A DNA stretch of 64,000 nt, taken from positions 171,537 through 235,536 of the forward strand of contig CAKOYQ010000001.1 in NCBI GenBank assembly GCA_934130935.1. Reading direction: 5' to 3'. Positions 35,443-42,967 of the stretch are shown one piece after another. Positions within the stretch are counted from its first letter, which is position 1. Each line of letters starts with the position of its first letter. The notes below the pieces were generated by a model. It saw only the letters and a list, made by a program, of their open reading frames with translations, did not search any database and was not told where the DNA came from. The translations under genes and the position numbers were made by a program. The stretch is from an uncultured Clostridia bacterium (GTDB lineage: Bacteria; Bacillota; Clostridia; TANB77; CAG-508).

Positions 35443-35485
35443 TAGCATTTTTGATGTATGTTTTTAACATGTATCAAAAATGCTA
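35443..35485. other. Inverted repeat in the leader of the split endopeptidase gene
   Basis: Arms TAGCATTTTTGATGTATG and CATGTATCAAAAATGCTA pair with two mismatches around a 7-base loop. It lies between the putative promoter and the ribosome binding site; an operator or RNA hairpin is possible. Confidence 0.5.
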
Positions 35486-35500
35486 AGAAATGAGGCTTTT

Positions 35501-36028
35501 ATGGATGATTTTAATTTCAGTTCAACTTTATTATATGAAAATTTAAATATTTTACAACAAACTTATCCTTTTATACAAACTGGTTCTATCGGAAAAAGTA
35601 TTATGGGAAAAGATATACCTTTTGTTAGAGTCGGACGTGGACAAAAAGAAGTTTTTTATTCTGCAAGCTATCATGCAAATGAATGGATTACATCTTTATT
35701 ATTGTTAGAATTCTTATATGAATACTGCAGTGCTATTCAAAATAACACTATGATTTGGAATTTTAACGCTAGACGTTTATTTAATTCAACTTCTATTTAT
35801 ATTGTACCTTTAGTTAATCCTGACGGGGTTGACTTAGTCACAGGTGCACTTCCAAAAACTTCGCCTTCGTACAAACAAGCCGAAAGAATCGCTTATGGCT
35901 TTGCAACGATTCCTTTTCCAGATGGTTGGAAAGCTAATATACGTGGTGTGGATTTCAAAAAATACCAACCTCTCTGTATACCTTGTAAACGCAGCATTTA
36001 CAAGGAGTTTATTTTTTATTTATATTAA
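35501..36028 (+). pseudogene. M14 gamma-D-glutamyl-diamino-acid endopeptidase, 5' part (split by mobile element)
   Basis: The ATG at 35501 is preferred because TGAGG lies 6-10 bases upstream. Residues 1-151 match the N-terminal half of M14C zinc peptidases: the zinc ligands His58 and Glu61 in SYHANEW, and PLVNPDGVDL. After GVD (35945-35953) the frame enters the inserted element, adds 24 unrelated residues and stops. Joined to the 3' part at 41678, it gives a 301-residue enzyme without a LysM domain. M14C enzymes cleave the gamma-D-Glu-diamino acid bond in peptidoglycan stems, and the Lysinibacillus sphaericus enzyme is sporulation-linked. Confidence 0.88.
35945..35955. repeat. Left attachment site core
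   Basis: GGTGTGGATTT, identical to the copy at 41678-41688. In the host gene it encodes GVD and the start of the next codon. Serine integrases usually use a short identical core with a central dinucleotide; here the shared core is 11 bases. Confidence 0.85.
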
Positions 36029-36334
36029 TTTATCAAAATTTCTTCTACTGCATAAAATTCTTCTAATTTCCATTACATTATCTTTTACGGTATAGAATAC
36101 AGTATAGTTTTTTACATAAATTCGATAATATGTATTTTTTCTTTTTCTTGTAGAATTATATTTTTCAAAACTTTCAGGACATTCACTTCGCTTCTCTATT
36201 TCTTTAATTACTTCATCATAAAAATTTTCTGCTGCAATTTTATTTTGAAGTTTATATATAAAATATTTTGAAATATCATTAAACTGTTTTATAAATGTAT
36301 CTGTGTATTTTATTGCGTATTTATTTCTCGCCAT
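36020..36334 (-). CDS. RelE/ParE-family toxin
   Basis: 104 residues with the basic compact fold of the family: IKYTDTFIKQFNDI near the start, and a C-terminal beta sheet YYRIYVKNYTVFYTVKDNVMEI-type block (split here for brevity) ending RRILCSRRNFDKL. Members either cleave mRNA on the ribosome or inhibit gyrase; I cannot tell which. Its start overlaps the antitoxin gene by 14 bp. It is the gene closest to the left end of the element and probably stabilises it. Confidence 0.85.
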   Translation of the reverse strand: MARNKYAIKYTDTFIKQFNDISKYFIYKLQNKIAAENFYDEVIKEIEKRSECPESFEKYNSTRKRKNTYYRIYVKNYTVFYTVKDNVMEIRRILCSRRNFDKLI

Positions 36335-36608
36335 CTAGTATCCTCCTAGCTATTTTTTTAAATTCTTCATGAGAATAATATTTAGTATTTGGATCTTCTG
36401 CTTCTCTGTCTGCTTCATCTAATGCATTTTCAATATATTCTTCATATTCTTTATCACCCATTAATTTAGCATATTTTTCTAAACTCAAAACAACCATTGA
36501 ACCATAACCGTTTTTGGTTAAGTAAACAGCTTCGCCCTCCTTTAAAACTAATTCTTCAATCTCTGGATATTTATTTCTTAAATCTGATACTGGTCGTATA
36601 TTAATCAT
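36321..36608 (-). CDS. Phd/YefM-family antitoxin
   Basis: 95 residues. The N-terminal half has the YefM-like pattern (NIRPVSDLRNKYPEIE, then VYLTKNGYGSMVVLSLEKY) that binds DNA and dimerises. The charged C-terminal half (about 50-95) would cover the toxin. A GGGGAGG site precedes the start. Antitoxin-first order and overlap with the toxin gene are typical. Confidence 0.88.
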   Translation of the reverse strand: MINIRPVSDLRNKYPEIEELVLKEGEAVYLTKNGYGSMVVLSLEKYAKLMGDKEYEEYIENALDEADREAEDPNTKYYSHEEFKKIARRILDGEK

Positions 36609-36654
36609 ATTAAATTACCTCCCCGCTTTTAATTATCATTATTTTATCATTATT

Positions 36655-38310
36655 TTATGATTTTTTCAATAATTTATTCTTTTTTTTACCAGTTTCATAA
36701 TTTTTTTTATTTAAAATTTCTTCAATTTTGATAAATTCCTCTAACTTTTGATTAATAGAATTTAATTTTGAAAAATTAAAATATATGTAAATATTCTTAT
36801 CTTTATCAATTTCAATTTTGTTAATTAATCTATATAAATATATTTTACCTATTTTCTCAAATTTCAAAAAATCCTCTATCAACTTGTCTAGTTCTTTTTC
36901 CTCTTCCTTTTGTTTCTTATTTTCAATTTTATCTTCTACTCCAATTAATTTCTGTTCTAATTCTTGTTTTTTCTCATTTAATTTTACTCTTTCTGAACCT
37001 AGTTTTTGTGCTACTCTAATATAATCTTCCTCTTGCAAAATTCCTTTTAATTTATCCATATACATCTTATCCAAATTGTTATTTATATCAGCTATTGTTT
37101 GATTAATTTTCTCTATTTTTCTCTTATATGCTTCTCTAATATCAAGTGTCTTATTTTGATACTTTTCATAAATTGAATAAAAAATTTCTTTATCCGCATA
37201 TGTTTGACATATTTTTTTTACAATATAAACAATATGCTTTTCGAATTTTTCATAACTCATATTTAATGGATAACACCCACGTTCTTTTGCATCACTACAA
37301 GTTATATATGGATGTGGTTTTGCTTTTCTTTTTGAATTTTTCTTTAAAACAATTTGCAATTTTCTTTTGCAATGATAACAATAAAGTAATCCTCTTAGTA
37401 AATAGTCATATTTTAGTTTGCTATTTGCTCCTCTTCTTTCAAATATACATTGCACTTTTTCAAAAGTTTCTTTATCAATAATCGCATCATGTGTATTGTT
37501 AACTCTTATATATTCATCTTTATTAACATTTCTGATTTTTTTAACCTTATATGATATAATAGACCTCTTATTTTGAACAGTATTTCCAATATATACTTCA
37601 TTTTTTAGCATATTGCACACAGTTACTTCATTCCAGTTATAACCAACTTTATTTTCATCTCGTACAATTTTGTTTTTTCTGTATCCTAATGGAGATAAAT
37701 ATTTATTTGAGTTCAAAAAATCAACTATCTCTGCACTCCCATGTCCTTCTGCATACATATCAAAAATTTTTTCAACAACATTTTCTACTTTTTCATCAAT
37801 CACCAATTTATTTTTAATGGTGGGATGCCTTTTATATCCATAAGCTGGAGTACTGCACATATACTCTCCATTTTTTTGTTTTTCCTTAAAAACACTTCTA
37901 ATTTTTTTGGAGATATCTTTAGCATACATATCATTCATTATTGCTTTAAAAGGTGTTATATCGTTGTTAGTACTATCCAGATATGTATCAATTCCATCAA
38001 GTATTGATACATATCTAATATTGTTTTTAGGAAAAAAATCTTCAATATAATATCCTGTTTTGATATAATCCCTTCCCAGTCTTGATAAGTCTTTTGTAAT
38101 AACCATATTAATATTATTGTTTTCAATATCTTTTAACATTTCATTAAATGACGGTCTATCAAATGTTGTACCACTCACTCCATCATCAACATATTCTCTT
38201 ATAAAATTTAAGTTATTCTCCTTTACATACCTTTGCAAAATATTTCTTTGATTATTAATACTTTCACTTTCTTGCTTGTCTCCATCTTCTCTTGATAATC
38301 GTATATACAT
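36655..38310 (-). CDS. Large serine recombinase (integrase)
   Basis: 551 residues. The resolvase domain has the catalytic serine in YIRLSRED (residue 6 of this frame) and the conserved blocks DGVSGTTFDRPSF and KDLSRLGRDY. The recombinase domain follows, then a zinc ribbon (CYHCKRKL...) and a coiled coil near 380-460. The ATG at 38308-38310 has no ribosome binding site. A strong AGAAGGAG with ATG at 38345-38347 is in another frame, and usual family members have about 6-10 residues before YIRLS. A start-proximal frameshift or coupled leader is possible. It should integrate and, with a helper factor, excise the element. Confidence 0.92.
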   Translation of the reverse strand: MYIRLSREDGDKQESESINNQRNILQRYVKENNLNFIREYVDDGVSGTTFDRPSFNEMLKDIENNNINMVITKDLSRLGRDYIKTGYYIEDFFPKNNIRYVSILDGIDTYLDSTNNDITPFKAIMNDMYAKDISKKIRSVFKEKQKNGEYMCSTPAYGYKRHPTIKNKLVIDEKVENVVEKIFDMYAEGHGSAEIVDFLNSNKYLSPLGYRKNKIVRDENKVGYNWNEVTVCNMLKNEVYIGNTVQNKRSIISYKVKKIRNVNKDEYIRVNNTHDAIIDKETFEKVQCIFERRGANSKLKYDYLLRGLLYCYHCKRKLQIVLKKNSKRKAKPHPYITCSDAKERGCYPLNMSYEKFEKHIVYIVKKICQTYADKEIFYSIYEKYQNKTLDIREAYKRKIEKINQTIADINNNLDKMYMDKLKGILQEEDYIRVAQKLGSERVKLNEKKQELEQKLIGVEDKIENKKQKEEEKELDKLIEDFLKFEKIGKIYLYRLINKIEIDKDKNIYIYFNFSKLNSINQKLEEFIKIEEILNKKNYETGKKKNKLLKKS

Positions 38311-38365
38311 TCCGTACTTTAAAGTTTTGACTTCTTAAATCTAACATCTTACTCCTTCTAAATAA

Positions 38366-38503
38366 TTACTTTGTTAAGTTTTCTATATAATCTTTAAATA
38401 TTAATCCTATTATTTCTTTTATATCTGGTGCTTCTTCTGTAAATATCCCATATGTATTAAATTCTAATTTATTTTCATTTGTATCTTTCTTAACATTATT
38501 CAT
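38366..38503 (-). CDS. Small 45-residue protein upstream of the recombinase
   Basis: An ATG at 38501-38503 opens a frame of 45 codons starting MNNVKKDTNENKLEF and ending KDYIENLTK. Codon use fits the element and a promoter lies at the right distance upstream. Its stop is about 55 bases before the recombinase ATG. The product is acidic and probably helical. I do not recognise it; a regulator or recombination directionality factor is one guess from position, unsupported by homology. Confidence 0.5.
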   Translation of the reverse strand: MNNVKKDTNENKLEFNTYGIFTEEAPDIKEIIGLIFKDYIENLTK

Positions 38504-38552
38504 AATCTACCATCTTCTTTCTGTTTTTAAATCAATTTTTTCTATTAACAAA

Positions 38553-38581
38553 ATATTAAAGAAAATGGCTCAATATGACAA
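38553..38581 (-). promoter_or_regulatory. Promoter of the small gene and recombinase
   Basis: Minus-strand TTGTCA, 17 bases, TAATAT, about 50 bases before the ATG at 38503. Confidence 0.6.
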
Positions 38582-38589
38582 ATCACACT

Positions 38590-38632
38590 AAAAAAGCTGG
38601 AACAGAAAACTTTATAAGTTTTCCACTCCAAC
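38590..38632 (-). terminator. Terminator after the methyltransferase gene
   Basis: On the minus strand GGAAAACTT and AAGTTTTC form the inner stem, extended by GTTGGA/TCCAGC, and a run of T follows. It separates the right-hand cargo from the recombinase unit. Confidence 0.75.
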
Positions 38633-38663
38633 TGTTAGTATATAGTTTATTATTTATATGTTT

Positions 38664-39470
38664 TTAATTACATTTCTTGGCTACAATTCCATATAAAACT
38701 CTTTTTAGTATTATTCCCTTTTCTGTTTTATATCTTTTAACATATTCATCAAATAAATCTTTTTCAATTATTGACTTTCCTTTCTTTATTTCTGAAAAAT
38801 CTTCTAATATTGGTGTTTTTAAAAGAAGTGCCATTAAGTCATCTTCTGTTTCATAATACTCATTTTGTAATATTTCTACTTTTTTAATAATGTAAAATCC
38901 TGCTTCTTTTAAAGCTAAATAATCTTTTTCTGATATTGCAATTTCATCCTTGTAAGCTTGACCTCTTCCAAATATTTGTTTTATTTCCCAGCAATCCTTT
39001 TTATCTATTCCTTCTATAACAACAGTTCCATTTTTTGCCAAGCAATCATAAATCTGTTTTGCATCTATTATTGTATGTCTTGCCGAAATCAAATCAAAAA
39101 CTTCTTTTGGGAAAGTCATTTTCAAGTTATTCATTTTAGTAAATTTTACTTTTTTGTTTTCATATCTTTTTGCATTTTCTTTTGCTCTTTTTATCATTTC
39201 TTCTGAAAAATCTGTAGCAATTAGCATACCAACATTTGGATAATTCCTTAAAACATTTTCTCCTCCACCTGTGCCTAAATCTAAACATAATGATTTTTCA
39301 TTTGTGTTTTCTGTTATTTCTTCATAAAAATCCCAATTAGTCACATTCTCAGTCTTATATCTTATTTTACTAAAATCCCAATTTCCTATCCTTTCATAAT
39401 AATTTAATTCACTTTTTTGCACTTTTGTTCTCTCCTTGTAATTTTGTTTTTTAACGTTTTTCATTCCCAT
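38664..39470 (-). CDS. Class I SAM-dependent methyltransferase
   Basis: 268 residues with the SAM-binding motif I LCLDLGTGGGENVL near 63-76, then ATDFSEEMIKRAKENA and FDLISARHTI. The central fold looks complete and of the BioC/UbiE-like small-molecule type. The target is unknown. It begins one codon after the MazG-like gene stops. Cargo role in the element is unclear; chemical resistance or nucleotide modification are both possible. Confidence 0.8.
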   Translation of the reverse strand: MGMKNVKKQNYKERTKVQKSELNYYERIGNWDFSKIRYKTENVTNWDFYEEITENTNEKSLCLDLGTGGGENVLRNYPNVGMLIATDFSEEMIKRAKENAKRYENKKVKFTKMNNLKMTFPKEVFDLISARHTIIDAKQIYDCLAKNGTVVIEGIDKKDCWEIKQIFGRGQAYKDEIAISEKDYLALKEAGFYIIKKVEILQNEYYETEDDLMALLLKTPILEDFSEIKKGKSIIEKDLFDEYVKRYKTEKGIILKRVLYGIVAKKCN

Positions 39471-39472
39471 TT

Positions 39473-39796
39473 TTATCTTTCTTGCTCGTTTTCACATTCC
39501 TTTATTCTGGTGTTTACTCCTTCAATAATTTTGTATTCTCTTTTAGAATTTTTATAAACCTTTTTTTGTATCTCCTCTTCTAAATTTATACCTAATATTT
39601 CTGATAATCCTAATAAATATATAGCAACATCAGCTAGCTCTTCCCCTAAATCATCCTTCTTTTTTCTCCATGCTTCATACGCTTCTGAAACCTCTCCATA
39701 AGTTAAGCAAAACTCCTTATTAACATCTGTCACATTAAATCCTTTATCTATTTTGTTCTGATATATTTCTTTTTGTATTTTCTTTAAATCTACCAT
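39473..39796 (-). CDS. MazG-like nucleotide pyrophosphohydrolase
   Basis: 107 residues. The all-alpha NTP-PPase motif is visible: GEVSEAYEAW near 34-43 and EELADVAIYLLGL near 53-65, giving the E-x2-E and E-x2-D metal ligands. Such enzymes hydrolyse NTPs or modified nucleotides. In mobile elements they may alter nucleotide pools during phage attack, though this is inference. It is followed at once by the methyltransferase gene. Confidence 0.8.
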   Translation of the reverse strand: MVDLKKIQKEIYQNKIDKGFNVTDVNKEFCLTYGEVSEAYEAWRKKKDDLGEELADVAIYLLGLSEILGINLEEEIQKKVYKNSKREYKIIEGVNTRIKECENEQER

Positions 39797-39880
39797 ATAA
39801 TCACCTCCATATTATAACTTTTTAATATTTATTTTTTATCATTTTGACACATATTTTATAATAAATGTATGTCTTTTTAT

Positions 39881-40819
39881 TTATATTCTAGTATATATTT
39901 GTTTCAATATATATTTCACTTCATCTATGCTAACTTTATATTTATTATTTAAAACATATTTGTTTTGCATATTTTTAAATTCTTTTATCAGCTCATCACT
40001 AAATTCTAATTTAAAATAATTAAAATCTTTTATTTCAGTATTTTCATCAATACCACCAATTCTTACTTTTTCTTCTTGTCTTTTATATTCTATTAATTTT
40101 GATAACTCTTTTTTATCTTCTAATAACTTTTTTATTTTATCATTATTAAATAACATTGATATATCATATAAATGCTTTGATACATCCATATACATATCTC
40201 TAATATAATAAAACTCTGCAGCAAATATTTTATCTATAAACATTCTTTCTAATTTTATTATTTCAATTTCTATTTTTGAAATATCAAATTTCTCTTCTAA
40301 AATTTTCTTTTCATCATCACTTGCTAATTTATATAATAAAGGTTCTATGTAATATTTTTCTGTTGGTTCACTTACAGTAAAAGATGTTGATTCTACTTGT
40401 ATTTTACCCGCTCTTTGTAATGGCATTTCACTATCTGCATATACAGAAGTGTATTTATACATTCCTGTAACACTACCTTTATTGTCTATACACTCTTCTT
40501 TTATTAATTCCAATCCATCTATCTTATATCCTAAAGCAGATTCTTTTAGTCTTTTTTTATTTCTTGTATTAGATTCTTCTGATAAAACTTTTACTGTTAA
40601 ATCTATATCTTCTGAAAATCTATTCATGTTTTCTAATATTTTATATACTGCTGTTCCACCTTTAAAATAAGCCTTTAAATAATCTTGTTTTTTAGATAAT
40701 TCTTTTAAAACAGCGGAGACATAATAGTCTTTTTCTATTATGTCTATAGCAACTCCCGTTCTTGTATTTAATGTATCTATCATATCTCTAAATAATTCTT
40801 TATTTAAATGCAAATTCAT
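39881..40819 (-). CDS. AbiEii/AbiGii-family nucleotidyltransferase toxin
   Basis: 312 residues. The nucleotidyltransferase signature is intact: FKGGTAVYK at 52-60 and RFSEDIDL at 67-74, followed by KLERMFIDKIFA near 190. AbiEii-type toxins (for example MenT) modify tRNA ends or other targets with nucleotides and block translation. Together with the gene upstream it makes a type IV toxin-antitoxin pair known to abort phage infection. Gap to the upstream gene is 8 bp. Confidence 0.88.
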   Translation of the reverse strand: MNLHLNKELFRDMIDTLNTRTGVAIDIIEKDYYVSAVLKELSKKQDYLKAYFKGGTAVYKILENMNRFSEDIDLTVKVLSEESNTRNKKRLKESALGYKIDGLELIKEECIDNKGSVTGMYKYTSVYADSEMPLQRAGKIQVESTSFTVSEPTEKYYIEPLLYKLASDDEKKILEEKFDISKIEIEIIKLERMFIDKIFAAEFYYIRDMYMDVSKHLYDISMLFNNDKIKKLLEDKKELSKLIEYKRQEEKVRIGGIDENTEIKDFNYFKLEFSDELIKEFKNMQNKYVLNNKYKVSIDEVKYILKQIYTRI

Positions 40820-40827
40820 ATATTCTC

Positions 40828-41484
40828 CTATCTTGCAAGTATAACCATTTTTTCTATTACTGCTTTGCTATTAGTTTCTCTTGCATATTTTAATATCTTC
40901 TCAAAATCCAAATCGTTTTCTTGAATAAAATTATGTATTATTTCATTCATATCATCTACTTCTACATAAATCTTATCTTTATTTTCAATTAGATCAATTA
41001 GTTGCAAATATTTATAATTTTCATTATTTATTTCGATTTTTGGCTTTCGAATGGCTACATTTAAATATTTATTTGCATACTTGTTATTGTTTTTACATTC
41101 ATTTGTAACAATATCAATAATATTTGGAACTTGTGTTGTTAATCCAACTTTATTAAATAGCTTTGCACCTGTTATATATCCTTTTACATTTCCAAATTTA
41201 TCAACTAAATATTTGTATTGAATTATTTTGCTATTTGCAAGTGGCAATTCTCCAAATATATTAGTTTTTGGAATATAATAAATGCCTTTATATGCTGTTT
41301 TTATAATGTTTTCTTTATTTAATCTATTTAATATTTCCTTTACGTTATTGAATATCTTTTCTTTTTCCTCTTCTTTATAAAATTGCATAATATATTCTTT
41401 TATATCTTCTATAAAGATAGGTTCATTTTTTTCGCAATTTTGTATATAATTTAAAACTATATTACGACAATTCATTTTATTCAC
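40828..41484 (-). CDS. AbiEi-like antitoxin/transcriptional autorepressor (DUF6088-like)
   Basis: 218 residues. The N-terminal part looks like a winged helix (about 1-70), followed by the AbiEi-like antitoxin domain with the GYITGAKLFNKVGLTTQVP stretch near 97-115. In the known AbiE systems this protein binds inverted repeats at its own promoter. A matching promoter and operator is seen upstream at 41492-41567. It is the first gene from the right end of the element. Confidence 0.82.
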   Translation of the reverse strand: MNKMNCRNIVLNYIQNCEKNEPIFIEDIKEYIMQFYKEEEKEKIFNNVKEILNRLNKENIIKTAYKGIYYIPKTNIFGELPLANSKIIQYKYLVDKFGNVKGYITGAKLFNKVGLTTQVPNIIDIVTNECKNNNKYANKYLNVAIRKPKIEINNENYKYLQLIDLIENKDKIYVEVDDMNEIIHNFIQENDLDFEKILKYARETNSKAVIEKMVILAR

Positions 41485-41491
41485 CTTCTTT

Positions 41492-41567
41492 GTTACTATT
41501 TTATGATTATTTTATATTTTTATTCACTTTATAGTAACATTTTAACATTTTTATTTGTTTTTGTCAA
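41492..41567 (-). promoter_or_regulatory. Promoter and inverted-repeat operator of the AbiE-like operon
   Basis: Minus-strand TTGACA (41562-41567), 17 bases, TAAAAT (41539-41544). Immediately downstream an inverted repeat GTTACTAT (41492-41499) and ATAGTAAC (41531-41538) brackets the expected transcription start. This is where an AbiEi-type autorepressor would bind. Confidence 0.65.
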
Positions 41568-41677
41568 ATTTTCGTTGTTTCATCTGTTCATTTTCTTTAA
41601 GATAATATTCTTTAATATTTAGATATATATTGAAAAATCCTAGAAATGGTAGTCTTTCCACTTTTCTTAAACCCACA

Positions 41678-41688
41678 GGTGTGGATTT
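41678..41688. repeat. Right attachment site core
   Basis: GGTGTGGATTT, the second copy of the junction repeat, in frame with the 3' part of the peptidase gene. Confidence 0.85.
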
Positions 41689-42139
41689 AAATTTGCAATT
41701 TCCTGCAGAATGGGAAAGAGCTCGTGAAATAAAATATGCCCAAGGCTTTACTACTCCAGCCCCACGTGACTTTGTCGGATATGGTCCACTTACTGAACCA
41801 GAATCTCTAGCTGTTTATAATTTTACATTGCAACATAATTTTAGACTTATTATTGCTTTTCATTCACAAGGTGAAGTAATCTATTGGCAATTTCAAAATT
41901 ATAATCCTCCAAATTCATTGTTTATTGGAAGGCAATTTGCAAATGTTAGTGGATACTCTCTTGAACCTACTCCTTATGACTCAAGCTTTGCAGGTTATAA
42001 AGATTGGTTTATTCAAAATTATAATAGACCTGGATATACAGTTGAAGTTGGCCTTGGCACAAATCCTCTGCCAGTCACTCAATTTCGAAAAATATATGAA
42101 GACAATCTAGGAATCTTGGTTTTGGGTGCTATTTTATAA
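41678..42139 (+). pseudogene. M14 gamma-D-glutamyl-diamino-acid endopeptidase, 3' part
   Basis: The frame resumes with GVDLNLQFPAEWE, the conserved M14C block, and carries the third zinc ligand His in LIIAFHSQGEV and the catalytic Glu in YTVEVGLGTNPLP. It contributes 150 residues after the shared GVD. There is no start signal of its own, so it is not expressed as a separate protein. All catalytic residues are intact, so the gene is recoverable by precise excision rather than decayed. Confidence 0.88.
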
Positions 42140-42151
42140 TATAACTTAATT

Positions 42152-42194
42152 GTTCAAAAGGCACTATATTCTTGTTTTGTATAGTGCCTCGAAC
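42152..42194 (+). terminator. Terminator after the split peptidase gene
   Basis: A perfect AGGCACTATA/TATAGTGCCT stem, with GTTC/GAAC extending it and an 11-base loop. The following T-rich tract is weak (ATATTTACTTTTATTT). Confidence 0.65.
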
Positions 42195-42271
42195 ATATTT
42201 ACTTTTATTTAAATACAAATTATGAACCAGTTGATTCATAGTGTTTAACCCCAATTTTCCAATGTTCTATA

Positions 42272-42946
42272 TTATTCTACTTTTTGATACCCTCCATCTT
42301 TATATAAAAACTTATCTCCTTTTTTAGACATTTGATACAAATCTTTAGGAAACTCTATTTCTTCAAATTCCTCAATTCCTCCACCCTCAATATTATTTAA
42401 GTCATATAACCATATCCTACCATTATCTTTTTCTTCAACTTCATACATATGTCCATCTATTCTTTTATCTTTGAGAAATTGATTTTGTTTTTTTATCTGC
42501 TCTTCTATCATTTCATTTATTCTCTTTCCTACAATTCGTGTTGCATTTGCATCTAAAATAAATTTATCTCCTTGTTTACGCAAAACGCTCCCTAATTGAG
42601 TTCCTTTTGGTAATTCATCTATTGACAATGTAAGTATTTTGTGGTTTTTATCTGTTTTACTAATATTATAAGAATTTTTTTCATTTTCGCTCACATTATA
42701 AATATAATACATTTCTCCCGCTTCTTTTGTGTTTTCAGCATAATCTTGCAATATATTAGCTCTTTCTTTTAGCATATTATCTTTGTATTTTGAAATTATT
42801 TTAGTATCATTAATGGTTAAATCATCTGCCAATAAATTATTCCATCCATTATTTTCAAGATAATCAGATAATTCATTCATAAAATCTATTGCTAATTTGT
42901 TTTCTTTTAAATTATTAAATAAATTGTTAATAAAATCTAAGTTCAA
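42272..42946 (-). CDS. Uncharacterised protein encoded after a secreted nuclease
   Basis: 224 residues, acidic and soluble, mostly helical to about 160 with a beta-rich tail (GRIWLYDLNN..., then GDKFLYKDGGYQKVE). The tail is faintly like DUF3006. It starts 21 bp after the nuclease stop codon, in the same transcription unit. An immunity or regulatory protein for the nuclease is conceivable, but no homology supports it. Confidence 0.6.
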   Translation of the reverse strand: MNLDFINNLFNNLKENKLAIDFMNELSDYLENNGWNNLLADDLTINDTKIISKYKDNMLKERANILQDYAENTKEAGEMYYIYNVSENEKNSYNISKTDKNHKILTLSIDELPKGTQLGSVLRKQGDKFILDANATRIVGKRINEMIEEQIKKQNQFLKDKRIDGHMYEVEEKDNGRIWLYDLNNIEGGGIEEFEEIEFPKDLYQMSKKGDKFLYKDGGYQKVE

Positions 42947-42967
42947 TAAGCTTTCTCTCCTTTACCT

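Larger units (their letters stand above)
35945..41688. mobile_element. Integrated element (about 5.73 kb) with large serine recombinase, inserted in the M14 peptidase gene
   Basis: Both ends carry GGTGTGGATTT (35945-35955 and 41678-41688), and deleting one repeat plus the interior fuses the peptidase halves in frame. All protein genes inside point leftward, against the host gene. Content: a RelE/ParE-type toxin and Phd-type antitoxin, a serine recombinase, a small leading gene, a methyltransferase, a MazG-like enzyme and an AbiE-like pair. No phage structural, replication or conjugation genes are present, so it is a small integrative element or a decayed prophage that may be moved in trans. 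The cargo looks like defence and stability functions. Confidence 0.88.

Noticed and set aside
35945..41688. Complete prophage
   Set aside because: No capsid, tail, terminase, portal, lysis or replication genes are present; only recombinase and cargo.
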